Positions 42,624-52,171 are shown, numbered from the stretch's first letter. The stretch is DNA of 64,000 nucleotides from Orlajensenia sp001423545 (GCA_001423545.1 LMOK01000002.1:124001-188000); one strand, 5' to 3'. The notes: a model not told the origin generated them from the letters alone. Program-made: numbers and translations.

Positions 42624-43766
42624 TCAGCTGCCGGCATCCGTCAGCGACGCGGCGAACTCCCGCATCCGTCGGGCCAACTCCTCGGGGATCTCGGCTGCGG
42701 TGAAGTGCCCTCCCTCCTCCAACCGGTCGAAGGTGCGGATGCCCGTGTAGTGCCGCCGCGCCAGCGACTCGGGGTAGCCGCCCTCGTGCTTCTGGATCGC
42801 GATAGCCGCAGGCACTGATGTCGGCGGGATCGCGTCGGGCCTGTCTGCGCCCTCGTAGTACGGGCGGAACGACGTGCCGATGCTCTGGGTGATCCAGTAG
42901 ATCATCGCCTCGGTGAGGATGCGGTCGCGCGAGATGCGCCTCTCGACGGCGCTCGGGTCGCCCTGCGGGGTGTCGCTCCATTCGACCAGCTTCTCGGCGA
43001 GCCAGGCCAACAGCCCGGCGGGGGAGTCGTTGAGTGCGGCCGCGAGGGTGTCGGGCCGGGTGTGCTGCACGTGGCCGTAGGCGCCGTCTGGCCCGCCCTT
43101 GGCCGACAGCTCGTCGAAGAAGGCCTTCTCCTCGGGGTCGGTCAGCGCGTCACGCTCGTCGTAGCTCGGGAAATGCGCGCTCGTCGCCAGGATGCCGATC
43201 ACCTGCTCGGGACGCTGCGCCGCGAGAAGGTCGCTGATGTTGGCCGTCACGTCCTCGCCATAGGTGATGTAGCGCTCGTAGCCGAGCACCTTCGTCATGA
43301 GCGCGTGCATCGTGTCGGCCAGCCGCTTCTCCGAGATGGGACCGTCGGCGTAGGGCGAGGAGAACGCGAAGCCGGGCAGGCTCGCGACGACCACGGTGAA
43401 GTCGGGCAGCTGATCGGCGAAGTCGAGTTGCAGGGCGAAGGTGTGCGGCCAGCCGTGCATGATGAGAAGCGTCGGCGCGTCGTGGTCGGCATGGCCCGCG
43501 GCATCCGTCGCCCGTCGATGCACGAAATGCACGGCGGTGTCCTCGATCTGCGCGATGAACTGCGGATGGGAGTTGAGCCAGGCCTCACGCGCCCGCCAGT
43601 CCCAGTCGATCCAGGTGTCGATGAGCTCGCGCAGATAGGCCGAGCTCATGCCCGACGCCGGTTTGCGCGGCGAGTCGGGGAGCAGGCGGGTGCGCCTCAG
43701 GCGATCGCGAAGATCGTCGAGAACGTCGTCGGGAACATGGAGCTCGAATGTCTGGGGAGCGCTCAT
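42624..43766 (-). CDS. Epoxide hydrolase-family protein
   Basis: This 380-residue alpha/beta hydrolase has the N-terminal EHN domain (FELHVPDDVLDDLRDRLRRTR) typical of microsomal-type epoxide hydrolases and the oxyanion HGWPHTF motif. The nucleophile Asp lies in YGEDVTANIS, where GGDWG is usual. The catalytic His is in EEGGHFTAAEIPEEL. The altered nucleophile turn leaves true epoxide activity uncertain. TAGCTT ends six bases before the ATG, a leaderless arrangement. Confidence 0.88.
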   Translation of the reverse strand: MSAPQTFELHVPDDVLDDLRDRLRRTRLLPDSPRKPASGMSSAYLRELIDTWIDWDWRAREAWLNSHPQFIAQIEDTAVHFVHRRATDAAGHADHDAPTLLIMHGWPHTFALQLDFADQLPDFTVVVASLPGFAFSSPYADGPISEKRLADTMHALMTKVLGYERYITYGEDVTANISDLLAAQRPEQVIGILATSAHFPSYDERDALTDPEEKAFFDELSAKGGPDGAYGHVQHTRPDTLAAALNDSPAGLLAWLAEKLVEWSDTPQGDPSAVERRISRDRILTEAMIYWITQSIGTSFRPYYEGADRPDAIPPTSVPAAIAIQKHEGGYPESLARRHYTGIRTFDRLEEGGHFTAAEIPEELARRMREFAASLTDAGS

Positions 43767-43871
43767 GCACGCAAGCTACTCCGCCCCACCGACACGTGAC
43801 GGATGCCGCAGACGGATGCCGCGCCCGCCCCCACCCTTGCCGCTGTCGCACCCCCGCGCCACCATGGCTAC

Positions 43872-44573
43872 ATGGTCACGCCGGTCGAGCACATCACGCC
43901 GAAGCAGTTCTCCGAAGCCGACGGCGTCGACGACTGGCGGGTGCTCTACTGGGGCGCGCACGCCTTCTTCCGCGCCGAATCCGCCGAGCCGTACGCGCAG
44001 GGTGCCGCCTTCGTCGCGGACATCGCCGCGCTCGTCGCCGACGACCTTCACGACCCCGACGTCGACCTGCGGCGCGAAGGCGTGGCGGTGAAGCTCATCA
44101 GTCGCGGCATCCGGGATCTCAGCACGCGTGACCTCGAGCTGGCGAGTGCGATCTCTGCCGCCGCTTCGCAGCGCGGCCTCGTTCCAGACCCGAGCATGAT
44201 CCAGGTCGTGCAGGTGGCCATCGCCTCGGTTCCGGATGCCGCGGTGCTGCCGTTCTGGCAGGCGGCGCTGGGCTACGTGAGGCCCAACGAGACGCACCTC
44301 GTCGATCCGCTGCGGCGCAATTCGTCGTTCTTCCTTCAGGACGAGATGCCGGCCGATCGCCCGCGCCGCGGACGGATGCACATCGACGTGGCCGTGCCGC
44401 ACGACCAGGTGCACGCCCGCATCGAGGCGATCGTCGCCGCCGGCGGGCGCATCGCCGACGACTCCGAGGCACCCGAGTGGTGGACCCTCGCCGACGCCGA
44501 GAACCATGGCGTCGACATCACCACCTGGTGGGGTCGCGACTCGGTGCGTCTCGAGGAGGAACGCGAGAAGTAG
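43872..44573 (+). CDS. Pterin-dehydratase-like plus VOC two-domain protein
   Basis: This 233-residue protein joins two domains. Residues about 15-115 resemble 4a-hydroxytetrahydrobiopterin dehydratase (VADDLHDPDVDLRREGVAVKL, then LSTRDLELASAIS). The HHPDV stretch of true enzymes reads LHDPDV, so one His is missing. Residues about 120-228 are a VOC domain (QVAIASVPDAAVLPFWQAAL, ENHGVDITTWWGRD). The ATG at 43872 has CACCAT six bases upstream. Known in actinobacteria; function not established. Confidence 0.75.
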   Translation: MVTPVEHITPKQFSEADGVDDWRVLYWGAHAFFRAESAEPYAQGAAFVADIAALVADDLHDPDVDLRREGVAVKLISRGIRDLSTRDLELASAISAAASQRGLVPDPSMIQVVQVAIASVPDAAVLPFWQAALGYVRPNETHLVDPLRRNSSFFLQDEMPADRPRRGRMHIDVAVPHDQVHARIEAIVAAGGRIADDSEAPEWWTLADAENHGVDITTWWGRDSVRLEEEREK

Positions 44574-44584
44574 CGGATCGGCGC

Positions 44585-45151
44585 CTACTCGGCAGCCGCC
44601 CGGATGTCGGCGACCAACTCGGGCAGGCCGTGCTCGAAGACATGCCCACCGTGGTCGAGTCGACGCACCTCGGCGTCGGGCAGCTCACGGGCGTAGAGAT
44701 CCAGGTGGTCGGCCGGCACCACGTCGTCGTCGCTGCTCTGGTAGAGGAAGATCGGCAACCCGACCGGCAGTCTGCTGCCGAAGTCGTCGGGGAGCACGAA
44801 CTCCTCGAGCTCGCTTCCCCAGTAGGGAGTGGCCACGAGGAAGAGTGCGCTGAGGGAGGCATCCGTCGCCCCCTCCGCGAGAACCTTCAGCAGCACCGAG
44901 GCGCCCAGCGAGTGGCCGACGACCAGCAGCGGACCCGTGGCGCCGTCCAGCAACCGCACGACCTCGGCCTTCCATGCGGCGTAGTGCGGATCATCCGGTG
45001 CGGGCATGATCGGGAAGTCGACGGCGAAGGCCGATCCGAGTGCCGCACGCAGGGCCTCGACGAGGTCCGAACTGCCCTCGCCGGCATCCTGCGGCCCGGC
45101 GCTGTGGATGAAGAGCACGCGGGTGGGCGTCTTGTGAGGTTCGCCGCTCAT
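44585..45151 (-). CDS. RBBP9/YdeN-type alpha/beta hydrolase
   Basis: This 188-residue serine hydrolase has the nucleophile elbow VVGHSLGASVLL, Asp in QSSDDDVVP and His in DHGGHVFEHG, and matches the size of the RBBP9/YdeN family. AAGGAGG lies just before the ATG. The cellular substrate is unknown. It is convergent with the VOC fusion gene, 11 bases apart. Confidence 0.88.
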   Translation of the reverse strand: MSGEPHKTPTRVLFIHSAGPQDAGEGSSDLVEALRAALGSAFAVDFPIMPAPDDPHYAAWKAEVVRLLDGATGPLLVVGHSLGASVLLKVLAEGATDASLSALFLVATPYWGSELEEFVLPDDFGSRLPVGLPIFLYQSSDDDVVPADHLDLYARELPDAEVRRLDHGGHVFEHGLPELVADIRAAAE

Positions 45152-45281
45152 GGGAGGGCTCCTTCCTCCGGCTGACCCTGGCGCTCAGCCGGTGATGGAG
45201 GCACTGTACTGCGCTTCGGGTGGCGTCAGCTGTGACAGATCCTCACCAGCCCGGTACTGTGAACAGAGTGGCTGGAGGGGA

Positions 45282-48200
45282 ATGTCCATAGTGAACACGC
45301 GACGGTTGAGCACATCCAGGCGAGCGATCCTCACCGGCGCCGTGGTGTCCGGGCTTGTGCTTGCAGCTTCGCTCGCCGGCGCCGCACCGGCGGCCACGGC
45401 GGCCACGACGGGGACTCTCTCGCTGTACAAGGCGATCGAGAATCTCGACACCGGCTCGAGCGAGGGGGACAGGTCGCTCTGGGATGTGCGGGCGGTCAAC
45501 CTCGACACCGGTGAGGTCATCCAGGCCCAGGGGCTGAATGGATTCCAGAGTCAGCCGTTGCCGGCGGGACCCTACGAGATCTCCGAGGTGGTGCGCGCCG
45601 ACAGCCCGTCTGGATACGAATTCCGCGACTGGGCCTGCAACGGAAACGTCACCACCGACCCCGTGCGCTCGATCTACCTCGACACCGGCCAGAACCTCAC
45701 CTGCACAGTCACCAACGTTGCGGTCAAGCCCACGATCACTCTGCAGAAGATCGTGCAGGGCGGATCGGCCTCGCCCTCGTTGTGGACGGTCACCGCCGAA
45801 GGCCCCAACTCCATCAGCGGCGCCGGTCAGGCCAGCGGCGAGGTGCGCATCGGTCGCTATCACCTCACTGAGACCGGAGGCCCTAGTGGTAGCGGCTACG
45901 TAGCGGGACCATGGATCTGTACCCAGACGTCTCCCGCCGGCGAGACGAGCGATCTTCCCGTTGAAGCCGGCGATTTCATCGACGTCGAACTCGGTGTCGC
46001 CGTGTCGTGCTCCATCACCAATTCCGCCGACCTGCCGCAGCTCACACTGGTGAAGTCCGTTGCGCCGGCGGCATTCCCGGTCGACCCGCCCACGTCGTGG
46101 ACGTTGTCGGCGCAGGGAACAGGTGGTACGCCGGGCGGGTTCTCGGGAGCATCCGGCAGCCTCGACGTCTCCCATGTCACTGTGGATGCCGGCTCCTACG
46201 AGCTGGGGGAGACCGGTCCGGGTGGCTACGACCAGCAGGGGTGGACGTGTGTCGACGCCGCTGGGGCGGCAGTCGCGGTCGCGGACACCACCGTCACGCT
46301 GGGGCCCATCGACGATGTGAGATGCACCGTGACGAACGCGTTCACCGGCGGATGGCTCACGCTGGTCAAGCAGGTCATCGGTGAGCAGCCAGCATCCGCG
46401 TGGGAACTGAGCGCGACCGGTCCGCGCACCATCACGGGTGCGACAGGTTCGCCGCAGGTCACCCGGGCTCCCGTGCCGGTCGGTGACTACGTCCTGGCCG
46501 AATCGGGCCCGACGGAAGGCTACGTGACCTCGGGCTACACGTGCACGGGCAGTTCCGATCCCGTCGCGACGGTGAGCATCGCAGCGGGAGACGACATCAC
46601 CTGCACCATCGTGAACGACTCCGAGACAGCGCACCTCAGCCTCGTCAAGTCGGTCGGGAATGCCGGCGGCGGCACCCTCGGGCCTGCCGACTGGACCCTC
46701 GCTGCCGACGGGCCGGAGTCGTTCAGTGGTGCCGGTGGCAGCGCAGACGTCAGCTTCATCGCCGTCGTGCCCGGCACCTATGCGTTGAGTGAGAGCAGTT
46801 CGTCTCCGGATGCCGACTCCTACCTCGCCGGCGACTGGGTATGTGTCGATGACGTCACCGATGCCGAGGTGTCGACAGGACAGACGGTCACCATCGGCGA
46901 CGAGCAGTCCGTCACATGCACGGTGACGAACACCTGGCAGAACTCGACGCTCACCCTGCGCAAGCAGGTGCTCGTTCCCTTCGGCGCCAATCCCGGCCCG
47001 GGAGGATTCACCCTGATCGCCACGAGCCCCGGTCTCGACACCATCTCGGGCGTGACGGGCGACGCCTCGGCCACTCGGGTGTCGGTTCCCGGCGGATCGA
47101 GCTGGACTCTGGATGAGGATGGTCCGGCCGGCTTCGACCTCGTCGGGTGGGGATGCGCGCCGGGGTCAGGCGACGTCACCGGACCGTTCACTGTGCCGCC
47201 CGGAACGGATGTCATCTGCACGGCCGAGAACGTGAGCATCACCCCGACCCTCACCCTGCGCAAGGTTCTCGTCGACAGGGCAGGCGGAACCGCGGCAGTC
47301 GACGACTTCACCCTGCAGGCCCGAGGGCCGGGAAATGCGGCGCTGTCCGGTCCCGACGGCAGTCCGGAGGTCACGAACTTCCTGATTCCGCCCGGAGACT
47401 ACGTCTTCCGGGAGCTCGGCCCAGCCGGGTACAACTCCACGTGGAGCTGCACGGGCACGGACCAGCCCTTCGATGGCACCACCCTCGCCCTCGGCTTCGG
47501 CGAGAACGCGATCTGCACGGCCACGAACCGCGCCATCGCGCCCACCTTGGCGCTCGGAAAGACGGTGACGGGTGGCTCTGCGGCGCCCGGCGATTGGACC
47601 GTGGCGGCATCCGGACCCTCCGACCTCACCGGGCCGGCACCGGTCGCGGCGACCGAGGTCTCGGTGGGCGTCTACGAACTCTCCGAGGCGCCCGCGACGG
47701 GTAGTGAAGACATCGCGGCCGACTACGTTCCGGGAACGTGGAGCTGTTCGGGGGCCGGATTCGATCCAGCCGACCTCGTCTCCACGGGGCCGGGCACGGC
47801 CACGCTCACTCTCAACCTCGCTGATGCCGTGAGCTGCGCCGTCGAGAACACCTACGACCCGCCGGTGCTCACCTTGGTCAAGCTGGTGGACGACGGCGCC
47901 GATGGCCCGGGCAGCACGCCATCCAACTGGGTGCTGACGGCGACGGGTGAGACGGCGGGTGCTCTCGGCACCTCGATCTCGGGCCCCGGCGGAGACGCCG
48001 CGATCACCGCCCAGCCGGTGCCGAGCGGGCGGTATTCGCTCGAGGAAGCCGTGAACATCGCCTCGCCACCGCTCTCGGTCGACTATGCGGCAACAGCGTG
48101 GTCGTGCACCGGCGAAGGGTTCGATGCATCCGATCTCGCCTCCGACGACGGATCGACACAGCTGACTCTCCGCGCCTCGAGCGACGTGACCTGCTCGATC

Positions 48201-48770
48201 GAGAACGTCTTCGACCCGCCGAGGCTCACCCTCGTCAAGCAGGTCGTCGGCGGCGGACCGCTCACGGCCGCTGACTGGCAACTCACCTGGACAGAGGTCG
48301 ACGACCCGTCGCGCACCGGAACCGGCGCCACCGGAGCCCCCGCCGTCACCGGCGCTCCGGTGCAGGACGGCACCTTCGAGTTGAGCGAGGCATCAGCATC
48401 GGACAGTGCCGCCGACTACACGGCGTCGGACTGGGAGTGCTCCGGCGGGGAGAGCGACGGCGGTGACCGGATCACCTTGGTCGCGGCGGATGTCGCCGTC
48501 ACCTGCACGATCACGAACACCTTCGCCGGAGCACCGGTGCCGACGGACTCGCCCACGCCGACGCCGACCACTACCGCCGACCCGTCGGACGGTGGGGGAG
48601 GCTCGGGCGCAGGTGCCGGAGGCGACGCTCCCAGTGGGTCGATGGCCTCGACCGGATTCTGGGGCGGTCCGCTGATCACGGTCGGCGCGCTCCTCCTCGT
48701 GGCCGGCATCACCTTGCTGCTGGGCGCCGGTGGGCTTCGCCGACGATCGGCCGGGGAAGAGGGGCGCTGA
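45282..48770 (+). CDS. Surface protein with ten CnaB-like repeats and wall-sorting end
   Basis: This 1162-residue protein has a signal peptide (hydrophobic ILTGAVVSGLVLAASLAG, cleavage after residues AAT/ATAA). Ten repeats of about 100 residues follow. Each starts with L-x-L-x-K, has a central Tyr/Leu-x-x-E, and closes with C-T-x-x-N. That Lys/Glu/Asn trio is the pattern of CnaB/prealbumin-like domains that form internal isopeptide bonds; paired cysteines (W-x-C and the C of C-T-x-x-N) could add a disulfide per domain. The end has a Thr/Pro/Gly spacer, an MASTG motif, a membrane helix and RRRS, a variant sortase signal. Likely a cell-wall stalk or adhesin. GTG at 45291 is another possible start. 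Confidence 0.82.
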   Translation: MSIVNTRRLSTSRRAILTGAVVSGLVLAASLAGAAPAATAATTGTLSLYKAIENLDTGSSEGDRSLWDVRAVNLDTGEVIQAQGLNGFQSQPLPAGPYEISEVVRADSPSGYEFRDWACNGNVTTDPVRSIYLDTGQNLTCTVTNVAVKPTITLQKIVQGGSASPSLWTVTAEGPNSISGAGQASGEVRIGRYHLTETGGPSGSGYVAGPWICTQTSPAGETSDLPVEAGDFIDVELGVAVSCSITNSADLPQLTLVKSVAPAAFPVDPPTSWTLSAQGTGGTPGGFSGASGSLDVSHVTVDAGSYELGETGPGGYDQQGWTCVDAAGAAVAVADTTVTLGPIDDVRCTVTNAFTGGWLTLVKQVIGEQPASAWELSATGPRTITGATGSPQVTRAPVPVGDYVLAESGPTEGYVTSGYTCTGSSDPVATVSIAAGDDITCTIVNDSETAHLSLVKSVGNAGGGTLGPADWTLAADGPESFSGAGGSADVSFIAVVPGTYALSESSSSPDADSYLAGDWVCVDDVTDAEVSTGQTVTIGDEQSVTCTVTNTWQNSTLTLRKQVLVPFGANPGPGGFTLIATSPGLDTISGVTGDASATRVSVPGGSSWTLDEDGPAGFDLVGWGCAPGSGDVTGPFTVPPGTDVICTAENVSITPTLTLRKVLVDRAGGTAAVDDFTLQARGPGNAALSGPDGSPEVTNFLIPPGDYVFRELGPAGYNSTWSCTGTDQPFDGTTLALGFGENAICTATNRAIAPTLALGKTVTGGSAAPGDWTVAASGPSDLTGPAPVAATEVSVGVYELSEAPATGSEDIAADYVPGTWSCSGAGFDPADLVSTGPGTATLTLNLADAVSCAVENTYDPPVLTLVKLVDDGADGPGSTPSNWVLTATGETAGALGTSISGPGGDAAITAQPVPSGRYSLEEAVNIASPPLSVDYAATAWSCTGEGFDASDLASDDGSTQLTLRASSDVTCSIENVFDPPRLTLVKQVVGGGPLTAADWQLTWTEVDDPSRTGTGATGAPAVTGAPVQDGTFELSEASASDSAADYTASDWECSGGESDGGDRITLVAADVAVTCTITNTFAGAPVPTDSPTPTPTTTADPSDGGGGSGAGAGGDAPSGSMASTGFWGGPLITVGALLLVAGITLLLGAGGLRRRSAGEEGR

Positions 48771-48817
48771 CCTCCGTGGATGGCGAGTGTCCGCACTGAT
48801 CGCGGCTTCCTTCGCTC

Positions 48818-49294
48818 CTACTCGGATGCCGCGGCCCCTGCGGAAGCGACGTACTTGTGGAGCAGACGGGCGAACTGCAGACGCTCGCCGTCATCCCAGT
48901 CTCGGGTGATGTATTCGAAGGCTCGACGTTGCTGCCGTCGGGAGTGCGCGAGTACCTCTTCTCCGGCCGACGTCAAACGCAACGTGATGCTGCGTCCGTC
49001 GGTCTGGGAGGCGACGCGTTCGACGAGCCCTTCGCTCACGCAGGATGCGGCGAGGCGGCTGACCGCGGTTCGTTCCATCCCGAGCGCGGCGGCCACGGCG
49101 TTGACGCTCAGCAGGCCGTCGGCTTCTTCAACGATGGCCAGGAGCAGATCGCGGCGCACGTCGGCTCGCGCCACCGCCACCTCATCGGGCACGCTGCTGG
49201 TGCGGCGCCGCAGCCGGGAGAACGCCGTTCCGATGGTCTCGAGCAGTTCGTCATCCCCGGGGGCGGGCCGGGCGGCATCGTCGCGAGCGGTCAT
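48818..49294 (-). CDS. MarR-family transcriptional regulator
   Basis: This 158-residue protein has the winged helix-turn-helix of MarR regulators: LLSVNAVAAALGMERTAVSRL, then the wing LVERVASQTDGRSITLRLTSAG. GAGGAG is five bases before the ATG at 49294. It is divergent from an amidohydrolase gene, with MarR-type palindromes between them, so it probably represses both itself and that operon until a small molecule binds. Confidence 0.9.
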   Translation of the reverse strand: MTARDDAARPAPGDDELLETIGTAFSRLRRRTSSVPDEVAVARADVRRDLLLAIVEEADGLLSVNAVAAALGMERTAVSRLAASCVSEGLVERVASQTDGRSITLRLTSAGEEVLAHSRRQQRRAFEYITRDWDDGERLQFARLLHKYVASAGAAASE

Positions 49295-49307
49295 CACGTC
49301 TCCTCAA

Positions 49308-49349
49308 TTTGCGTGCAAAACGCACATATGTGCTAGTTTACACGTAAAC
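49308..49349. promoter_or_regulatory. MarR-type operators between divergent genes
   Basis: Two related near-palindromes, TTTGCGTGCAAA (49308-49319) and GTTTACACGTAAAC (49336-49349), flank a perfect palindrome GCACATATGTGC (49322-49333). The outer two are centred 29 bp apart. They lie 14-55 bp from the MarR start codon and cover the likely promoter of the amidohydrolase gene. Confidence 0.6.
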
Positions 49350-49399
49350 GGATGGTCGCCACTCAGGCGGCCGTCGATCCTGCAGGAATGGAACTTCGT

Positions 49400-50680
49400 A
49401 TGCGTACTGCAATTGTGGCCGGTCGGGTCTTCGACGGCACCACAGACCTGGGCCCGAAGACGGTCGTGATCGCGGATGGGCTCATCGAGTCCGTCGGAGA
49501 TGACACGCCCAGCGATGTCGAGGTCGTCCTTGCGCCGGATGCCACCCTCCTCCCCGGCCTCATCGACTCTCACGTGCACACGGACACCACAGGGCTGCGA
49601 CTGGCATTGCAATTCGGTGTCACGACGGAGCTCGAGATGCAGGGAGCGAACACCGCCCGCGACCGCAGCCACATCACCGAGGACGACAGCCTGGCCGACG
49701 TGCGTTCGGCCGGGTTCGGCCTCACGCCTCCCGGCGGGCACCCGGAGGAGCTGTTCCCCAAGGACTTCAACCCGCAGGGTGGTGCAGGCCGGGGCGGCCC
49801 TGGTGGTGGCCCCGGCGGCCCCGGCGGCGCCGGCCGCCCGCCCCGTCCCGAGCGGGTCGACCCGATCGTGCGCGCCAAGGTCACGAGTCCCGAGCAGGCG
49901 GTGGATGTCGTCGGCCAGCTCGCTCGCGCCGGCTCCGACTACATCAAGTTCATGGTCGATGACGGCAGCGTCGAGGGTCACCCCGGCCTGCCCATGCTCG
50001 ATCAGGCCACGCTGAACGCGGGTGTCGCCGAGGCCCACCGCCTCGGCATGTTGACGGTGGCGCACGCACTCACCATCGAGGCGACGCAGATGAGCATCGA
50101 CGCCGGCATCGACGGCCTGGCGCACCTGTTCATGGATCGCCCGCACACGCCGCAGATCATCGAGGCCATCGCCCGGTCCGGCGCATTCGTCGTCGCCTGC
50201 GTGGTGCTCGATGCCTCGATGATGGGCATCACCGGGTCGGCGCTCGCCGACGACCCCAGGGTCGCCGGGAAGCTCTCCGCGGAGTGGGACGAGACACTCC
50301 GCAGCAGCTTCAACCACTACCCGCAGGGTCGACTCGAGGATGTGCTCGCGACCGTCCGCGCCCTCGACGCCGCCGGAGTCGACCTCCTCATCGGCACCGA
50401 CGTCTCCCAGCCGCTGCCGTTCCTCGGCGGCCTCGCGCACGGCGCCAGCGTGCACCAGGAGCTGCAGTACTTCGTCGATGCGGGTCTGCGGCCCGTGAAG
50501 GCGCTGAGCGCGGCGACAGCTGTGGCGGCACGCCGCTTCGGTCTCACCGATCGGGGCACCATCGCCGTGGGTCAGCGCGCCGACCTGCTCCTCGTCGACG
50601 GTGATCCGACAACGACCATCGGCGACACGCTGAACATCCGCGATGTCTGGCGCCGCGGCATCCGTCAGCCCGCAGTGTGA
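49400..50680 (+). CDS. Metal-dependent amidohydrolase with Gly/Pro-rich insert
   Basis: This 426-residue TIM-barrel hydrolase of the imidazolonepropionase-like group has metal site HVHTD, a likely carboxylated Lys in YIKFMVDD, His in LTVAHAL and GLAHLF, and Asp in LIGTDVSQ. Residues about 127-150 form a Gly/Pro/Arg-rich, low-complexity insert, uncommon in the fold. The start is uncertain: ATG codons at 49352, 49388 and 49400 are in frame; GGAA six bases before 49400 favours it. The gene is probably controlled by the divergent MarR protein. Substrate unknown. Confidence 0.85.
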   Translation: MRTAIVAGRVFDGTTDLGPKTVVIADGLIESVGDDTPSDVEVVLAPDATLLPGLIDSHVHTDTTGLRLALQFGVTTELEMQGANTARDRSHITEDDSLADVRSAGFGLTPPGGHPEELFPKDFNPQGGAGRGGPGGGPGGPGGAGRPPRPERVDPIVRAKVTSPEQAVDVVGQLARAGSDYIKFMVDDGSVEGHPGLPMLDQATLNAGVAEAHRLGMLTVAHALTIEATQMSIDAGIDGLAHLFMDRPHTPQIIEAIARSGAFVVACVVLDASMMGITGSALADDPRVAGKLSAEWDETLRSSFNHYPQGRLEDVLATVRALDAAGVDLLIGTDVSQPLPFLGGLAHGASVHQELQYFVDAGLRPVKALSAATAVAARRFGLTDRGTIAVGQRADLLLVDGDPTTTIGDTLNIRDVWRRGIRQPAV

Positions 50681-50895
50681 GCCGGGTGGGAAGGGCGGCC
50701 TCACGATCACCGAGGGCGCCCGTCATGAGGACACCCGCGATTCATACCCGGGCGCTATTCTGCGAGCACTTTCATTACGCGAGCGGATGCGGCGTGCTCC
50801 GAGCGCGCACTATCTTTCTGACTGATTGACCAGCCCCGAGCACGACGCTGCACGCAGGTCTGCTGGTGGATCGACCGATACGAGGAGAGCAAGAT

Positions 50896-51357
50896 ATGTC
50901 CCGACCAGAAGAACGGATCGCCGAGCTGGGCATCCGGATTCCCGTGCAGCCCGCGCCCGCCGGCGTCTACGTGCCTGCAGTGATCAGCGGCAACTACGTC
51001 TACACGGCCGGGCAGCTTCCCTTCGTCGATGGCGCCCTTCCTGCCACGGGCAAGGTCGGCGCCGAGGTGACGGCCGAAGACGCCGCGGGCTACGCACGCA
51101 CCGCCGCCCTCAACGCGCTCGCCGCCGCCGAAGCCCTGCTGGGTTCGCTCGACCGGGTGACGCGCGTCGTCAAGGTCGTCGGGTTCGTCGCCTCCGACCC
51201 CGAGTTCTACGGGCAGCCCGGCGTGCTGAACGGCGCCTCGGAACTGCTCGGCCAGATCTTCGGTGATGCCGGAGTGCACGCCCGCAGTGCCGTCGGCGTT
51301 GCGGTGCTTCCGCTGAACTCGCCCGTCGAGGTCGAGCTCATCCTCGAATTCGCCTGA
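50896..51357 (+). CDS. RidA family protein
   Basis: This 153-residue Rid-superfamily protein has the family's YVYTAGQLPFVDG and the conserved Arg in VHARSAVGVAVLPLNSPVEVE, needed for imine/enamine deamination in RidA itself. It is longer than RidA (about 130) and belongs to the YjgF-like subgroup common in such operons. GAGGAG precedes the ATG. It follows the amidohydrolase gene by 215 bases. Confidence 0.88.
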   Translation: MSRPEERIAELGIRIPVQPAPAGVYVPAVISGNYVYTAGQLPFVDGALPATGKVGAEVTAEDAAGYARTAALNALAAAEALLGSLDRVTRVVKVVGFVASDPEFYGQPGVLNGASELLGQIFGDAGVHARSAVGVAVLPLNSPVEVELILEFA

Positions 51358-51454
51358 GTCGCTCCGGCCCGCCGGCTGGCTGGCGGCGACCTCTCCGCAT
51401 CCGCTTTCCCACGTCCGAACCATCCCCATCACCTCAGTGAAGAAAGAGAAATCC

Positions 51455-52171
51455 ATGTCTGAATCCCCCACCGTCGTTCTCGTGCACGGCGCCTTCGCCG
51501 AGTCGTCCAGCTGGAGCGGCGTCATCGCGGCCCTGCAGGCCAAGGGAGTCTCGGCCATCGCGACCCCGAACCCGCTGCGCAGTGTGACGACGGATGCCGA
51601 CAACGTGCGCCGTGCCGCCGAGTCTGTCGGCGGCCCTGTGCTGCTCGTCGGCCACTCCTATGGTGGAGCCGTCATCACCGAGGCCGCCGTCGGCAGCCAT
51701 GTCGTGAAGGGCCTGGTCTACGTGGCCGCGTTCGCCCCCGACCACGGCGAGAACGCGCTGGGACTCACCGGCCAGTTCCCGGGCAGCACGCTCGGCGAGA
51801 CCGTGCGTCCGTACCCGCTGGGCGACGGCACCAACGATCTCATCGTCGACCGCGAGCTGTTCCCGAACCAGTTCGCCGGTGACGTGCCTCTCGAAGACGC
51901 CAAGATCGCCGCCGCCACCCAGCGCGCCATCCGCGACTACGCGCTCGGCGAGCCGCAGCCCGCCGAGACTCCCGCGTGGAAGACCCTGCCGTCATGGTTC
52001 GTCTTCGGCACCGGCGACAAGAACATCCCCGTCGAGGGGCTGCGGTTCATGGCCGAGCGCGCCGGTTCGCTGAAGACCGTCGAGATCCCGGATGCCTCGC
52101 ACTCGGTCATGGTCTCCAATCCCGAGGTCGTCGCGGACCTCATCGTCGAGGCTCTCGCGCACCTGTCCTGA
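51455..52171 (+). CDS. Alpha/beta hydrolase
   Basis: This 238-residue serine hydrolase starts MSESPTVVLVHGAFAESSSW. The nucleophile is in LLVGHSYGGAVI, the Asp in FVFGTGDKNIP and the His in PDASHSVMVS. It is of the esterase-like group often annotated as salicylate-esterase- or AttM-like hydrolase. AAAGAG is upstream of the ATG. The substrate is unknown; the setting is the MarR-controlled cluster. Confidence 0.9.
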   Translation: MSESPTVVLVHGAFAESSSWSGVIAALQAKGVSAIATPNPLRSVTTDADNVRRAAESVGGPVLLVGHSYGGAVITEAAVGSHVVKGLVYVAAFAPDHGENALGLTGQFPGSTLGETVRPYPLGDGTNDLIVDRELFPNQFAGDVPLEDAKIAAATQRAIRDYALGEPQPAETPAWKTLPSWFVFGTGDKNIPVEGLRFMAERAGSLKTVEIPDASHSVMVSNPEVVADLIVEALAHLS

